Assembly (NCBI RefSeq): GCF_014193515.1
Contig: NZ_BLXX01000003.1
Coordinates: forward strand, 310,001-374,000
DNA from: Geomonas silvestris
GTDB lineage: Bacteria; Desulfobacterota; Desulfuromonadia; Geobacterales; Geobacteraceae
Reading direction: 5' to 3'
DNA length: 64,000 nucleotides
Shown: one piece after another, positions 35,358-45,073 of the stretch
Position numbering within the stretch: the first letter of the stretch is position 1
Layout: each line of letters opens with the position of its first letter
The notes under the pieces: generated by a model
What the model was told of the DNA's origin: nothing
The model's input: the letters and a program-made list of their open reading frames with translations, nothing else
The model's database searches: none
Translations under genes and position numbers: made by a program

Positions 35358-35894
35358 ATGAAGAAAATGTTGAGGATCGTATTTCCCCTAGTGTTTGCCG
35401 TTGCCTGTGCCTTCTCGGTCTGGGCCAACGAACCGGCCGGTGCTCCGGCGGGGTGCGACAAGTGTCCCAAAGCGGCGGCTGCTGAAAAGGCCGCTCCGGC
35501 GCAAGAAGCTCAGGCTGCCGGGTGCGAGCACTGCGCCAAGATGCAGGGTGGCAAACCGTGCGCGGAGAAAGGGTGCGACAAGAAGGCGATGGCCGGCTGC
35601 GAGCACTGCGCGAAGATGAAGGGGGGGGCCGGCAAGCCCTGCTGCGACAAGGAAGCCAAGGCTGCGGCCGGCTGTGAGAACTGCCCGAAGATGAAAGCGG
35701 CGGAAGGAAAGCCGTGCTGCGACAAGGGGGCGAAGGCCGGTGCGGGGTGTGAGAAGTGCGCCAAGATGAAGGAAGGCGCTGCCAAGCCGTGCTGCGACAA
35801 GTCCGCCAAGGCCAAGGCCGGGTGTGACAAGTGCGCCAAGATGCAGAAGAAGCAGGCCAAGCCCTGCTGCGACAAGAAGGACCAGAAACAGTAG
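35358..35894 (+). CDS. Exported cysteine-rich repeat protein (CxxC / CC units)
   Basis: A signal peptide (MKKMLRIVFPLVFAVACAF, cleavage near VWA-NEP) is followed by six tandem units of about 25 residues of the form AGCxxCxKMxxxxxKPCCDKxAKA. Units 3-6 have all four cysteines; unit 1 has only its CxxC and unit 2 a variant. The mature part has 22 cysteines in about 155 residues and is rich in Lys and Ala. The dense CxxC and CC pairs suggest metal binding or thiol buffering in the periplasm, metallothionein-like in style but not a family I can name. AGGAGG precedes the start. Monocistronic with its own terminator. Confidence 0.85.
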   Translation: MKKMLRIVFPLVFAVACAFSVWANEPAGAPAGCDKCPKAAAAEKAAPAQEAQAAGCEHCAKMQGGKPCAEKGCDKKAMAGCEHCAKMKGGAGKPCCDKEAKAAAGCENCPKMKAAEGKPCCDKGAKAGAGCEKCAKMKEGAAKPCCDKSAKAKAGCDKCAKMQKKQAKPCCDKKDQKQ

Positions 35895-35906
35895 TCGATA
35901 CAAAAG

Positions 35907-35934
35907 AAATGGCCGGTCAGGAGACCGGCCATTT
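35907..35934. terminator. Bidirectional terminator overlapping the end of the cyclase gene
   Basis: AAATGGCCGGTC / GACCGGCCATTT, 12-bp perfect stem. The reverse-strand cyclase stop (35917) and last codons (TKWPVS) lie inside the stem. Confidence 0.8.
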
Positions 35935-36594
35935 CGTCGTGTGCGGGTCGAAGGCGAGCCCGCCGCCAGCTGCAGAGCCCCGCAATAGAGCCCGTACGGG
36001 CGCCCCGTCTCCCCCCTTCACCTTGAGCGGCAGACAGATAAGCTCGTACTCTCCCGGATCGATCCCCTCCAGGTTCAGCCCCTCAACAACCAGCACGTCG
36101 TTTTTCAAAAGGGTCCGGTGCACCGTGCCGTCGCCGTCCATCCCTTCGATGGAGAGGTAGTCGATCCCCACGAGCTTCACCCCCGCCTCGACCAGGTACT
36201 GGGCGCCGTCCACGGAGAGCGCGGCGAAGTCCGGCGAGAAGCCCGACTCCTGCCAGAGCCGGGAGTTCCCGGTCTTTAAGAGGAGCCGCTCCACGCCGCG
36301 GACCGGAAGCCGGTGCAGCTCCTTGCGTCCGATCACCTTGGTCTCCTCGAGTTCCAGCACCAGGGCCCGGCCGACCAGGCGCTCCAGCGGGATCTCGTCG
36401 ATGGTCGCTCCCGCATCGTCGAAGTGGCGCGGCGGGTCGAGGTGGGTTCCGGCGTGGTTGCAGAAGGAGAGCCGGGAGACGTTGGCCTCGTCGCCGTTGG
36501 CGATCCGGTTCCAGGGGGAGAGTTCAAAGCCGCAATCCCCGGGATAGACCGGGAGCTGTGACGAAAGCGGGAGGGTGATGTCGTAGATGCGCAT
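35917..36594 (-). CDS. Cyclase family protein (kynurenine formamidase-like)
   Basis: Members are metal-dependent hydrolases of amide or ester bonds, including arylformamidase. The 225-residue product has the metal motif HAGTHLDPPRHF with upstream PVYPGDCGF and downstream LLLKTGNSRLW and GIDYLSIEG. Start at 36594 (MRIYDITLPLS) follows GGAGGAG. No tryptophan catabolism genes adjoin it, so the substrate is uncertain. Confidence 0.88.
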   Translation of the reverse strand: MRIYDITLPLSSQLPVYPGDCGFELSPWNRIANGDEANVSRLSFCNHAGTHLDPPRHFDDAGATIDEIPLERLVGRALVLELEETKVIGRKELHRLPVRGVERLLLKTGNSRLWQESGFSPDFAALSVDGAQYLVEAGVKLVGIDYLSIEGMDGDGTVHRTLLKNDVLVVEGLNLEGIDPGEYELICLPLKVKGGDGAPVRALLRGSAAGGGLAFDPHTTKWPVS

Positions 36595-36672
36595 GGGCTC
36601 CTCCGGAATGTCCGTGCTGGTCGACTGGGTCATTATAGCGCGAGATGCCCAGGACGCGACCGGCTTCTCCCT

Positions 36673-37563
36673 CTACGCCTGAGCCTCTCCCTCGGTCATC
36701 CCCGCAATGAGACCGACCAGGTCGGCCTCGCTGAAGCTGTAGCGCTCGCCGCAGAACTCGCAGGTGACCTCTGCCCCGTGCTGCTCCTCGCGCAGCGAGG
36801 CCAGCTCCTTCCTCCCCATCGAGATCAGCACCCGCTCAATCCGTTCCCGGCTGCAACTGCAGGCAAAGCGGAGCTCCCTCTTCTCCAGGATGTCGTAGGG
36901 GATCCCGGCAAAGAGGAGTTCCAGGATCTCTTCCGGCGTCTTCCCCTCGCGCAGCAGCTGGCTCAGTGGCGGCAGCTGTTCGATGCGCGCCATGAGCTCC
37001 TCGATCACGTCCGGATCGACCGGCGGCACCGCCTGGATCAGGAAGCCGCCCGCTACCGCGACCTCCCCGGTCGGCTCCACGTACTCGGCGAGTCCCACCG
37101 CGGAGGGGATCTGCTCCGATTCGACCAGGTAGAGCGCCAGGTCCTGGGCGATCTGGCTCGTGTAGAGCTGGACCGTGCCGCTGTAGGGTTCGCGCATGCC
37201 GAGGTCTTTGGCAACGGTGAGAAAGCCGGCCCGGCCGATGGCACCCGGAACGTCGAGAGAGCCGTCCGGCTTTTGCAGGTTCACCTCCGGGTCCCCCACG
37301 TAGCCGCGCACGCTGCCGTTACTGTCGGCCTCGACGACGATCTTTTTGAGCGGTCCGTTTCCCTCGAAACGCAGCGCCACCCGCTGACCGGTCTTCAGGA
37401 ACGCTCCCATGAGTGTCCCCGCCGTCAGTGCCCGCCCCAGGGCGGCCGAAGCGGTAGGGAGCGTGCCGTGCCGTTTGCAGATATCTTCCACGAGACCGGT
37501 GGTGAGGCAGGCGAGCCCGCGCACGTTGCCGGCCTTGGTTATGATGCGCACCAAATAATCCAT
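36673..37563 (-). CDS. hslO: Hsp33 redox-regulated chaperone (second copy)
   Basis: A 296-residue Hsp33 starting [19 protein letters not shown] at 37563. The zinc cluster is CSC ([10 protein letters not shown]) and CEFC near the C-terminus. Its ATG overlaps the stop of the preceding gene (TAATG), so translation is coupled; the longer upstream frame is not homologous. As it lies in ordinary chromosomal context, this copy is likely the native one, and that at 3503-4426 the extra. Confidence 0.93.
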   Translation of the reverse strand: MDYLVRIITKAGNVRGLACLTTGLVEDICKRHGTLPTASAALGRALTAGTLMGAFLKTGQRVALRFEGNGPLKKIVVEADSNGSVRGYVGDPEVNLQKPDGSLDVPGAIGRAGFLTVAKDLGMREPYSGTVQLYTSQIAQDLALYLVESEQIPSAVGLAEYVEPTGEVAVAGGFLIQAVPPVDPDVIEELMARIEQLPPLSQLLREGKTPEEILELLFAGIPYDILEKRELRFACSCSRERIERVLISMGRKELASLREEQHGAEVTCEFCGERYSFSEADLVGLIAGMTEGEAQA

Positions 37564-38123
37564 TAAATCACTACCCCCACTCTTCCTACGATTTCTCCCT
37601 GTTTCAGGGTAAGTTCCTTCAGCGTGACGAGGTCCCAGCCGTTCAGTTCGCGCGAGCCCAGGCGTACCCGGCGGGCGAAGAGTTCCGCCAACGTGGGGAC
37701 CCGGTTCAGGTCGCAGGTGATGAGATTGCCGCTGCAGGTTAAAAAAGGTATGTGTTCGACCACCTTGCGGGTCAGCCAATCGATGTCGAGCGGTGCCACC
37801 TGCTCCAGCTTCAGCAGCACGTACTTGCGTGCCGGGCTGAACTCCATCCCCTGGATGGTGAAGGTGGCCGAGAACGGGATGGCCGGCAGGAGCCGTTTCT
37901 TCATCTTTCCGGAGACCTCGCCGTAGCCGTTACAGAGCTCGATGGAGAGCTCGATCAGCTCCTCGTCCTGGGCCCGGCTCAAGAACTCGCGCTGCAGGTA
38001 GGCCTGCGAGATGCGGAACTCGCGCCTGGTGAAGAGATCATGGAGCTTCTGCTCCTTCATGAGCTCGGCCAGTGCAGGATTTTTCTCCTGTAATTTCCCT
38101 GCGATCTTGTCAAAGAGTGACAT
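37563..38123 (-). CDS. Hypothetical protein, 186 aa, coupled to Hsp33
   Basis: The product starts [20 protein letters not shown] (38123, weak AGGTG site). No signal peptide or motif known to me. A beta-rich middle ([20 protein letters not shown]) and a C-terminal [19 protein letters not shown] are visible. The stop overlaps the Hsp33 start, so the two are an operon; a role in stress or protein quality control is an inference from that. Confidence 0.78.
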   Translation of the reverse strand: MSLFDKIAGKLQEKNPALAELMKEQKLHDLFTRREFRISQAYLQREFLSRAQDEELIELSIELCNGYGEVSGKMKKRLLPAIPFSATFTIQGMEFSPARKYVLLKLEQVAPLDIDWLTRKVVEHIPFLTCSGNLITCDLNRVPTLAELFARRVRLGSRELNGWDLVTLKELTLKQGEIVGRVGVVI

Positions 38124-38227
38124 GTCTTTGTGCACCTGCCTTTCAAGGAGCCAAACGCCCGGGGCTTCGGGCCGGACTGCCAAAGAGGGGACCTTAAGCG
38201 CGCTGGCCCACCTGCCCATTTTACTCT

Positions 38228-40606
38228 TTAGACCAATCCCGCAGTGTAGTTAAATTCCGAGGCGCCGGGGAGTGACTGGCCTTTGCGGTAGGCCTCCAGG
38301 ACGCGCTCGCGCTGTTCGGGGGCGAGCTGGGAGACGTCGAGGAGGAAACTTCCGCACCCCAGCTGGCGCAGTTCGCTGCGGTACTGGGTGAGCGCGAAGG
38401 GCGTCTCGGCACTGACCACGGTGAGGCGGTCCTTTACCTTCACCGCGTACTGGTCGCCGCGGTCCGAGACGAGCCCGGCGTCCCCCTTCACCTCCTTGAT
38501 CGCGATCTTCGAGGTGATCACCGGGACCGGCGCGAAGAGGAGGGTGCCGCGCTTGATCTTCAGCTCGGCCCCCAGAAGTTGCGCCAGGTTCTCCCGGTCG
38601 TCCTCTATGTACAGGGTCGCCCGGGTGGCGCCGAGTTCCTGCCAGCTCAAAAGCGCCTGGGTGTTCAGCGAGTAGAGCCGGTAATCGGTAGAGAGCTCGG
38701 CATCGGTCCCCTTGAAGAACTGGAACTGGGAGAGGTTGGTGAGCTCGAAGCGCTTCAATCCGGAACGGAGCAGGTACTGGACCGCCTCCTGGTAGAAAGC
38801 GAGGTCCGCTTCGAAGATCATGAAGGGGAGCTGCCAGACGATGCGGGCCTCGTACCCTTTAAGCTTGCGCAGGTACTGCGGGATCTGGTGCAGGTTGGCG
38901 CGCGATACCGGGAGGATGATCTCGTCCACCATGTCGCGGTGCAGTTCGTGCCAGTCCTTGAGCTGCTCGAGCCGAACCGCCAACTCCTCCTTCCCCTTGT
39001 GGGGGACTGATGGGCGCTGGCGCACCAGGGAGGCAAGGGCCCGCTTGCGCCCCTCGCCGCTTTTCTGCTTCAGCGCCCCCACGGTTGCCTCGGCGAGCCA
39101 GGCGTAGAAGACGCGCCGGATATCTTTGAGCTTGGCGGCCGGGATGAGGAGCGCGGGGAAGTCCGGGGCGCTCAGCTTGGCGAGGGTGAACTGGGTGTCG
39201 CCGGTCTTGGAGAACTGTCCCCTGAGCACCCCTTCCATGTCGCTGGTGCGCGCCGCCTCAAGTTCGCCCAGGTCAAACCGGGTGCTGAACCTGGTGCGGA
39301 ACACCTCCGCCTCGATCTGCATCCCCTGGTCTGCATAGGAGATGTTCAGGATGCAGGGGATACTGTCACCCTTCACCGAGTCGAGCCGTTTCAGACAGGC
39401 GTTCTCGCTCATGGTGAAGGCGGTCTCGGAGGAGACCTTGAAGACCGAGTCCCCCAGCTTGAACGGGAAGGGGGAGGGGGTGCTGACCAGGGTGTTTTCC
39501 TTCACCTGCTTCACCGGTTTGCCGACGACAAAGAGTTCCTTGATGGTGAAGGCGCGTCCCGCCATATCGGATTTGGGTTGGACCCGGATCCGGTCCCCGA
39601 CGAAGAGGCGGTCCCGGGTGTCGAAGCTGATCCGGTTGCCGCGGATCTCGCGGATGTCCCCCAGGTAGCGGCCGGTGGCCCCCTTGATGGACGGGGTGGA
39701 GATGTCGGTCGGCTGGTGCGAGGCGAGGAACCCCTTGGTGGGGACCCGCCCGAAGGATTGCTTGAGCAGCCCCTTAGCCTCGGTGACCGCGGCGGCGTAG
39801 TTTTCGGGGGCGGAGTCCAGTACCATCCGGTAGGCCCCGATGACGCTCGCCACGTACTCGGCGGACTTCATGCGCCCCTCGATCTTGAGCGAGTGGACGC
39901 CGGCCTCCATGAGCGCCGGGATCATCTCGATGCTGGAGAAGTCGTTGGTGGAGAGGTAGTACCCCTCCTTCCCCTTGTGCTTGTACTGGCGCCGGCAGGG
40001 CTGCGCGCAGCGCCCGCGGTTGCCGCTGTGGCCGCCCAAGAAGGACGAGAAGTAGCACTGCCCGGAGATGGAGAAGCAGAGCGCGCCGTGGATGAAGCAC
40101 TCGATCTCGGCGCGGCTCGCCTCGACGATGGTCTTGATCTCGTCGATGTGCAGCTCGCGGGCAAGCACCACGCGCTCGAAGCCGAGCTCCTCGAGCTGGC
40201 GCACGCCCAGCGAGTTGTGGATGGTCATCTGGGTCGAGGCGTGCAGCGGGATGCCGGGGAAGAACTCGCGGGCCAGGCGGGCCACCGCGAGGTCCTGCAG
40301 GATCACCCCGTCCACCCGCATCGCCTCCAGGGCGGCCAGGGTGTCAACCAGTTGGGGGAGCTCATTTTCCTTAACCAGCGTGTTGAGCGTCACGTAGACC
40401 TTCTTGCCGGTGCCGCGGGCATAGGAGGTCATGCGCTCCATCTGGGAGAGGGAGAAGTTCTTGGCTTTGGCGCGGGCGGAGAAGTCTTTGAGCCCTGCAT
40501 AGACGGCATCGGCGCCTTTTTCCATGGCGGCGAAAAAGGCTTCCAGGGAACCTGCGGGAGAGAGGAGTTCCGGCTTCGTGGGGACAGTTTTTTTCATTAT
40601 AGACAT
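38228..40606 (-). CDS. Peptidase U32 family protein (RlhA/YdcP-like)
   Basis: U32 proteins of this type are [4Fe-4S]-associated enzymes used in RNA hydroxylation (RlhA at 23S C2501) or collagenase-like roles. The product has an N-terminal TIM-barrel-like part (ELLSPAGSLEAFFAAMEKGA), ECFIHGALC and the cysteine-rich signature GRCAQPCRRQY, and a long C-terminal region to about 792 residues, the length of the large two-domain members. Start is uncertain (40606 or 40597; neither has a good ribosome binding site). Immediately upstream of the Hsp33 pair but separated by about 100 bases. Confidence 0.85.
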   Translation of the reverse strand: MSIMKKTVPTKPELLSPAGSLEAFFAAMEKGADAVYAGLKDFSARAKAKNFSLSQMERMTSYARGTGKKVYVTLNTLVKENELPQLVDTLAALEAMRVDGVILQDLAVARLAREFFPGIPLHASTQMTIHNSLGVRQLEELGFERVVLARELHIDEIKTIVEASRAEIECFIHGALCFSISGQCYFSSFLGGHSGNRGRCAQPCRRQYKHKGKEGYYLSTNDFSSIEMIPALMEAGVHSLKIEGRMKSAEYVASVIGAYRMVLDSAPENYAAAVTEAKGLLKQSFGRVPTKGFLASHQPTDISTPSIKGATGRYLGDIREIRGNRISFDTRDRLFVGDRIRVQPKSDMAGRAFTIKELFVVGKPVKQVKENTLVSTPSPFPFKLGDSVFKVSSETAFTMSENACLKRLDSVKGDSIPCILNISYADQGMQIEAEVFRTRFSTRFDLGELEAARTSDMEGVLRGQFSKTGDTQFTLAKLSAPDFPALLIPAAKLKDIRRVFYAWLAEATVGALKQKSGEGRKRALASLVRQRPSVPHKGKEELAVRLEQLKDWHELHRDMVDEIILPVSRANLHQIPQYLRKLKGYEARIVWQLPFMIFEADLAFYQEAVQYLLRSGLKRFELTNLSQFQFFKGTDAELSTDYRLYSLNTQALLSWQELGATRATLYIEDDRENLAQLLGAELKIKRGTLLFAPVPVITSKIAIKEVKGDAGLVSDRGDQYAVKVKDRLTVVSAETPFALTQYRSELRQLGCGSFLLDVSQLAPEQRERVLEAYRKGQSLPGASEFNYTAGLV

Positions 40607-40721
40607 GTGGCTTAGAGTACCGGAAGGGGTGGAAAGGGTCAAGCTCATTGAAGGGCGGGGGGATTGACTTAGGAGAGGGGGCGGATGGAGTCAGCGGCAG
40701 CGCCAAGGCGAATCCTCCCTG

Positions 40722-40949
40722 TCCCTCCTTTTGCAAAGGAGGGGACGCGGGGGGAAGGGCTGCGCTACGTGGATGGAGTGCTGCGGGTTACGCTGATCGT
40801 CGGAGGGACTTCAAAAAATGTTGTTCCGAGGAAGCTACGAGATTGTTCCGGCGGGGTCAGAGGGACAGGGTGAGGGGGAAGGCGCCATCTCTTCACAAAT
40901 GGCAACTTCACCCACCCCCCGACCCCCTCCCGTCAAGGGAGGGGGGGAT
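40722..40949. repeat. REP-like palindromic elements, copy B and a neighbour
   Basis: CCCTCCTTTTGCAAAGGAGGGG at 40722-40745 is a palindrome. 40856-40949 is nearly identical to copy A at 35046-35154, including AGGGTGAGGGGGAAGGCGCC. They fill most of the 418-base gap between genes. Confidence 0.7.
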
Positions 40950-41024
40950 ATGCTTCTGCCAAAAAGGCGTTCAGGGGACAGAGACGTTCTAAAGGGACAG
41001 GGCGCCGGGCGGAGCCCATTCATC

Positions 41025-41507
41025 TTATTTGGGCTGGATCGGCAGGTATTTGTAGCGGGCGCGCTTCTTGGTAAGCTCGGCCAATGAGAAGAGGTCGGAC
41101 TGTGAGATCACCCAGACGCTGTCCTCGCGTTTAAGTTTGATCCCCTTGGTGACGTACTCGGTGCCGGGGACGCTCCCCTCGAAGCCGAGCTTCGCGTGCA
41201 CCGTCGCTGCGCGGTCTCCCTTGAAGGAGACGCGGGCTTCCTGGATCTTCTCCCAACAGCAGGCGGGCTTGCGCGGGGCGGCGGCAAGCTTCTGAGCGAA
41301 GCGCTCCTTCCCTTCCTTGCCGCCGGCGGTCCGGTCGTAGAGCTCGGCGTAGCGGCCGTCGCGCCAGAGGTCGAGGATCTTTTCCAGATCCTGGATGACG
41401 GCCTGCTCGTCGCTGCCCGGGGGGCGCGGCTCTGCCTTGCGACGCGCCTCGGCGGGGAGGGCGAAAAGCGAAAGAGCGAGGAGCATAAGCAGAACGATTC
41501 GGGCCAT
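41025..41507 (-). CDS. Exported hypothetical protein, 160 aa
   Basis: The ATG at 41507 follows AGGAGG. A signal peptide (MARIVLLMLLALSLFALPAEA) precedes a domain with AVIQDLEKILDLWRDGRYAE and LYDRTAGGKEGKERF, resembling small NTF2/DUF4440-like folds, with a C-terminal KLKREDSVWVISQSDLF that is usual for such domains. Likely periplasmic. Function unknown. Confidence 0.78.
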   Translation of the reverse strand: MARIVLLMLLALSLFALPAEARRKAEPRPPGSDEQAVIQDLEKILDLWRDGRYAELYDRTAGGKEGKERFAQKLAAAPRKPACCWEKIQEARVSFKGDRAATVHAKLGFEGSVPGTEYVTKGIKLKREDSVWVISQSDLFSLAELTKKRARYKYLPIQPK

Positions 41508-41654
41508 GGGCACCTCCTACGGATTCAGGTCGCACCAATGATACCGCAAAAGGAGGCGCGGGCGAGCTGCCGGCGGCCCTCGAACCGGGGACGCCGGAGC
41601 GTCCCCCGAGGCATTCCCACGCCGGAGCGTGGGAACGAATGTGGTGCTTCGTGG

Positions 41655-42674
41655 CTACAGGGTTTTGTCCGCGGCGGCCGCGAAGAGCTTCAGCTTGTCC
41701 ATGAGGGCCGCGAACTTCTTGGGCTTTAAGGACTGCGGGCCGTCGGAGGAGGCCTTCTCCGGGTCCGGGTGCACCTCGATGATCAGACCGTCGGCACCTG
41801 CGGCCACCGCCGCGTAGGACATGGGGGCGATGTAGTGGTAGTTGCCGGTCCCGTGCGAGGGGTCGATCACGATCGGGAGGTGGGTCTTCGCCTTGAGGAC
41901 CGGGATCGCCGAGAGGTCGAGGGTGTTGCGGGTGGCGGTCTCGAAGGTGCGGATGCCGCGCTCGCAGAGGATGACGGACTGGTTCCCCTCGCTCATGATG
42001 TACTCGGCGCTCATCAGGAACTCCTGGATGGTCATCGACATGCCGCGCTTCAAGAGGATCGGCTTGTTGATCTGCCCCACCTTCTTAAGGAGGGCGAAGT
42101 TCTGCGAGTTCCTCGCGCCGATCTGCAGCATGTCGGCGTAGGAGGCGACCAGGTCGACGGAGTCGGGATCGATCACCTCGGTCACGAAGGGGAGCCCGGT
42201 CAGCTCGCGGGCCTTGGCGAGGAACTTGAGGCCCTCCTCCTCGAGCCCCTGGAAGGAGTAGGGGGAGGTGCGCGGCTTGAAGGCGCCGCCCCTCAGCATC
42301 TGGGCGCCGGCCGCCTTTACGGCTTGCGCACTCTCGATGATCTGGCTCTCGCTCTCCACCGAGCAGGGACCGGCCATGACGACAAGCTCGCTGCCGCCGA
42401 TAGCGAGGCTGTCCGAGATGCGCACCACGCTCGCCTCTTTCTTCACTTCCTTGGAGGCGAGCTTGTAGGGCTGCAGGATGGGGACCACGCTCTCCACGCC
42501 CGGCATCGACTCCAGGGCCTGCAACACGCTCTTGCCCCGCTCGTCCCCCACCGCCCCGATCACGTCACGGGTGGTGCCGTGGATGATGTGCGGCGTGTAG
42601 CCCAGTTCCTTGATCCTCTTGGTTACTTCGTCCCGGTCCTTCCGCGCTGCTCCCGACTTCATGACGACGATCAT
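41655..42674 (-). CDS. aroF: 3-deoxy-7-phosphoheptulonate (DAHP) synthase, type I-beta
   Basis: It condenses PEP and erythrose 4-phosphate in the first step of the shikimate pathway. The 339-residue product has an N-terminal ferredoxin-like regulatory domain ([20 protein letters not shown], residues 1-75) as in Thermotoga-type enzymes, which confers feedback control by aromatic amino acids. The barrel follows, with [28 protein letters not shown] and DPSHGTGN. Start at 42674 follows GGAGGAGG. Confidence 0.94.
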   Translation of the reverse strand: MIVVMKSGAARKDRDEVTKRIKELGYTPHIIHGTTRDVIGAVGDERGKSVLQALESMPGVESVVPILQPYKLASKEVKKEASVVRISDSLAIGGSELVVMAGPCSVESESQIIESAQAVKAAGAQMLRGGAFKPRTSPYSFQGLEEEGLKFLAKARELTGLPFVTEVIDPDSVDLVASYADMLQIGARNSQNFALLKKVGQINKPILLKRGMSMTIQEFLMSAEYIMSEGNQSVILCERGIRTFETATRNTLDLSAIPVLKAKTHLPIVIDPSHGTGNYHYIAPMSYAAVAAGADGLIIEVHPDPEKASSDGPQSLKPKKFAALMDKLKLFAAAADKTL

Positions 42675-43161
42675 GCTCCCTCCTCCGTGTGGTCCCCCAA
42701 AAGCGACAGGGCCGGAAGGATTGCCCCCCGGCCCTGTTTCTGTTCGTGCTATTTCGGCTTCTGAGAACCGGAAAGAGGGGGGAGGCTCCTGTCCCACCCC
42801 GGCTTTCGGTTCGTAATTTTTGGTTTTCGGCTACCTCAAATTACAACTCTACCCGGGGCGACGGCCTAAAATAAAAGCCGTACCAAAAGTAAAAGTTGCT
42901 AAAGGTAAAGTAGCCAGTGTTGATCATGGCGCTAGTATCTGCCAGTTTGTCCTGTCGATGTCAAGGAAAAAGTGTTTACGGGATGCGGGGTGCGCAGGAG
43001 GGGCTGGCTGAGCTCAGGGAAAGCTCCCTCACAGGCGGGGTTGTTCCTTATCGGCTGTCGGGCAAACGATGGCGCTGAGACAGTGAGAAAAGGCGGGATT
43101 CTCTCTAAGCCAACCGGGAAAAAACTCTAGCTCCAGTACACCAAGTTGTTTGACAATCCAA
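42675..43161. other. 487-base gap with no gene recognised
   Basis: A few short ORFs lack ribosome binding sites and homology. A GGCAAAC string near 43061 recalls GEMM riboswitches, but the other conserved parts are missing. Confidence 0.4.
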
Positions 43162-43638
43162 ATGGTTTCCGCTAATTTGGCTGCAATGCACGACTGGCTT
43201 ACCAGCTACGGTTACGGCTCGCTGTTTCTTTTGAGTTTTCTCGCTTCGACGCTGATCCCCCTGGGCTCGGAATGGCTCCTGGTCGCCATGCTCCTCGCCA
43301 AGTACGATCCGGCGCAGGTGGTGGCCGTTGCCACGCTGGGCAATTACCTTGGGGCCTTGACCAGCTACGCCATCGGCCTGTATGGTGGCGAGTTCCTCAG
43401 GGTGAAGGTGCTGCGCATGGACGAGCGCGCCACCCAGCGGGCCGAGAGGATCTACGGGAAGTTCGGGTCCTATTCGCTGCTTCTTTCCTGGCTGCCGGTG
43501 GTCGGAGATCCGCTCTGCCTGGTAGGAGGGGTGCTTCGGATAGGCTTTTTGCGCTTTTCGGTCCTGGTCTTTGCGGGTAAGCTGGTCCGCTACGCCGCCG
43601 TCGCCTGGCTCACCATGCAGGGCGCTTCGCTAACTTGA
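43162..43638 (+). CDS. YqaA/DedA-like inner membrane protein
   Basis: The 158-residue product has about three to four membrane segments (SLFLLSFLASTLIPLGSEWL, and VVAVATLGNYLGALTSYAIG) and the SNARE-associated/DedA-type signature GYGSLFLLSFLASTLIPLGS...N..G....Y..G. YqaA proteins are short relatives of DedA flippases. Start uncertain: ATG at 43162 or 43186, with no strong ribosome binding site. Confidence 0.82.
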   Translation: MVSANLAAMHDWLTSYGYGSLFLLSFLASTLIPLGSEWLLVAMLLAKYDPAQVVAVATLGNYLGALTSYAIGLYGGEFLRVKVLRMDERATQRAERIYGKFGSYSLLLSWLPVVGDPLCLVGGVLRIGFLRFSVLVFAGKLVRYAAVAWLTMQGASLT

Positions 43639-43710
43639 TCCTCCGGACCGGCCGTACCCCGCAGGCGCCTGGCGCACGCCTGTGACGGCCTTCCGGGTTC
43701 TAGGAGTTCT

Positions 43711-45000
43711 ATGCTTTCTTGCAGTACCAAGACCTTGGCCAACGGGTTGCGACTGGTGGCCGTCGACATGCCGCACCTGCACAGCGCCGAACTGGCGGTC
43801 TACCTGAAGGCCGGCGGCCGCAACGACCCGCCCGAAAAGGCGGGGATCTCCCACTTCCTGGAGCACATGCTGTTTCGCGGCTCCCGCGAGTTCGCCTCCA
43901 ACCTGGAGCTGGAGATCGCCTTCGAGGCCATCGGCGGCAGCGTGAACGCGGCGACCGACGAGGAGACCACCTGCTACTTCTCGCGCGTCCACCCCGACCA
44001 GATCCCGGAAGGGGTGCGCCTGTTCTCCTCGATGCTGCTCTCCCCGAGCCTGGAAGGGATCGAGATCGAGAAGCGGATCATCACCGAGGAGGCGCTCGAG
44101 GACATCAACGAGCGCGGCGAGGAGACCAACACCAGCAACCTGGCAAGCCGCCTGCTCTGGCCCGGCCACCCGCTCGGCATGCCGACCATAGGCTACCTCG
44201 ATACCATCAAGGGATTCACCGAGACGGACCTGCGCGCCTACCTGGCGGAGAACTACGTCCCCGGCAACGCGCTCATCGTGGCGGCGGGGAAACTGGACAG
44301 CGAGCATTTCTTCAGCGCCTGCGCAGAGCACTTCGCCGGCTGGAGCGGAGCCCCTGCGAAGGAGCCCGTGCCGGTAGCCGAGGTGCAGGACGCGCCGCGT
44401 TCCCTGTTCGTCAAGGACTCGGACAGCCAGGTGAACCTGCAGATCGCCTTTCGCGGCTTTGCCCGGCGCGACCCGCGCATCATGGGGCTCAGGCTCATCC
44501 GGCGCATCCTGTGCGGGGGCGGCAGCTCGCGCCTGCACCTCGCCTTGCGCGAGAAGCTCGGCATCGTCTACTCCGTGGACGCCTCGCTGTCGGCCTACGA
44601 GGAGACCGGTGCCTTCGCCATCGAACTGGCCACCGCGCCTGAGAACCTCCTCCTGGCGGTATCCGAGGTGCTCAGGGAGGTGAAGAGCCTGGCCTTTGAG
44701 GATGTCGGCGACGCGGAACTCGAGCGCATCAAGGCCGGCTATTTCTACGACCTTGAGTACAGCGCCGACTCGACCTACGAGATGCAGGTGCGCTACGGCT
44801 GGGGGGAACTCATGAGCCTGGTGCGCTCCATCGAGGAGGACCGGATCGAGGCGGGCCGCATCAGCGCCGCGGAGATCAGGGAGAGTTCGCGGGCCCTCTT
44901 CGACCCGCAGAACCTGAACCTGGTCGCGGTGGGCCCTTGGAAGGCGCCGTCGCGCCGCGCGGTGGAAAAGCTGGTCAAGGAGTATCACAGAGGTTGGTAA
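43711..45000 (+). CDS. M16 family zinc peptidase (pitrilysin/MPP-like)
   Basis: A 429-residue M16B protease with the inverted zinc motif HFLEH (HxxEH) and downstream glutamate in ITEEALEDINERGE, followed by the C-terminal non-catalytic M16 domain (GGGSSRLHLALREKLG). These enzymes degrade peptides, alone or as dimers. It starts with AGGAG upstream and lies just before the cobalamin operon; a functional link is not evident. Confidence 0.92.
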   Translation: MLSCSTKTLANGLRLVAVDMPHLHSAELAVYLKAGGRNDPPEKAGISHFLEHMLFRGSREFASNLELEIAFEAIGGSVNAATDEETTCYFSRVHPDQIPEGVRLFSSMLLSPSLEGIEIEKRIITEEALEDINERGEETNTSNLASRLLWPGHPLGMPTIGYLDTIKGFTETDLRAYLAENYVPGNALIVAAGKLDSEHFFSACAEHFAGWSGAPAKEPVPVAEVQDAPRSLFVKDSDSQVNLQIAFRGFARRDPRIMGLRLIRRILCGGGSSRLHLALREKLGIVYSVDASLSAYEETGAFAIELATAPENLLLAVSEVLREVKSLAFEDVGDAELERIKAGYFYDLEYSADSTYEMQVRYGWGELMSLVRSIEEDRIEAGRISAAEIRESSRALFDPQNLNLVAVGPWKAPSRRAVEKLVKEYHRGW

Positions 45001-45073
45001 AGTCATGACGTTTCCCGGTAACGCCCTTAAGAACACTATGTTTTCGGACTGGAACTATCACGCAGGAGCAACG

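Noticed and set aside
42675-43161. Possible GEMM (c-di-GMP/cGAMP) riboswitch near GGCAAAC at about 43061
   Set aside because: The second conserved part (ACGCAAAGCC type) and the flanking stems are not there.
43639-45073. Cobalamin riboswitch before the cobalamin operon
   Set aside because: The gaps before the M16 gene and cbiX are too short, and I found no B12-box-like sequence.
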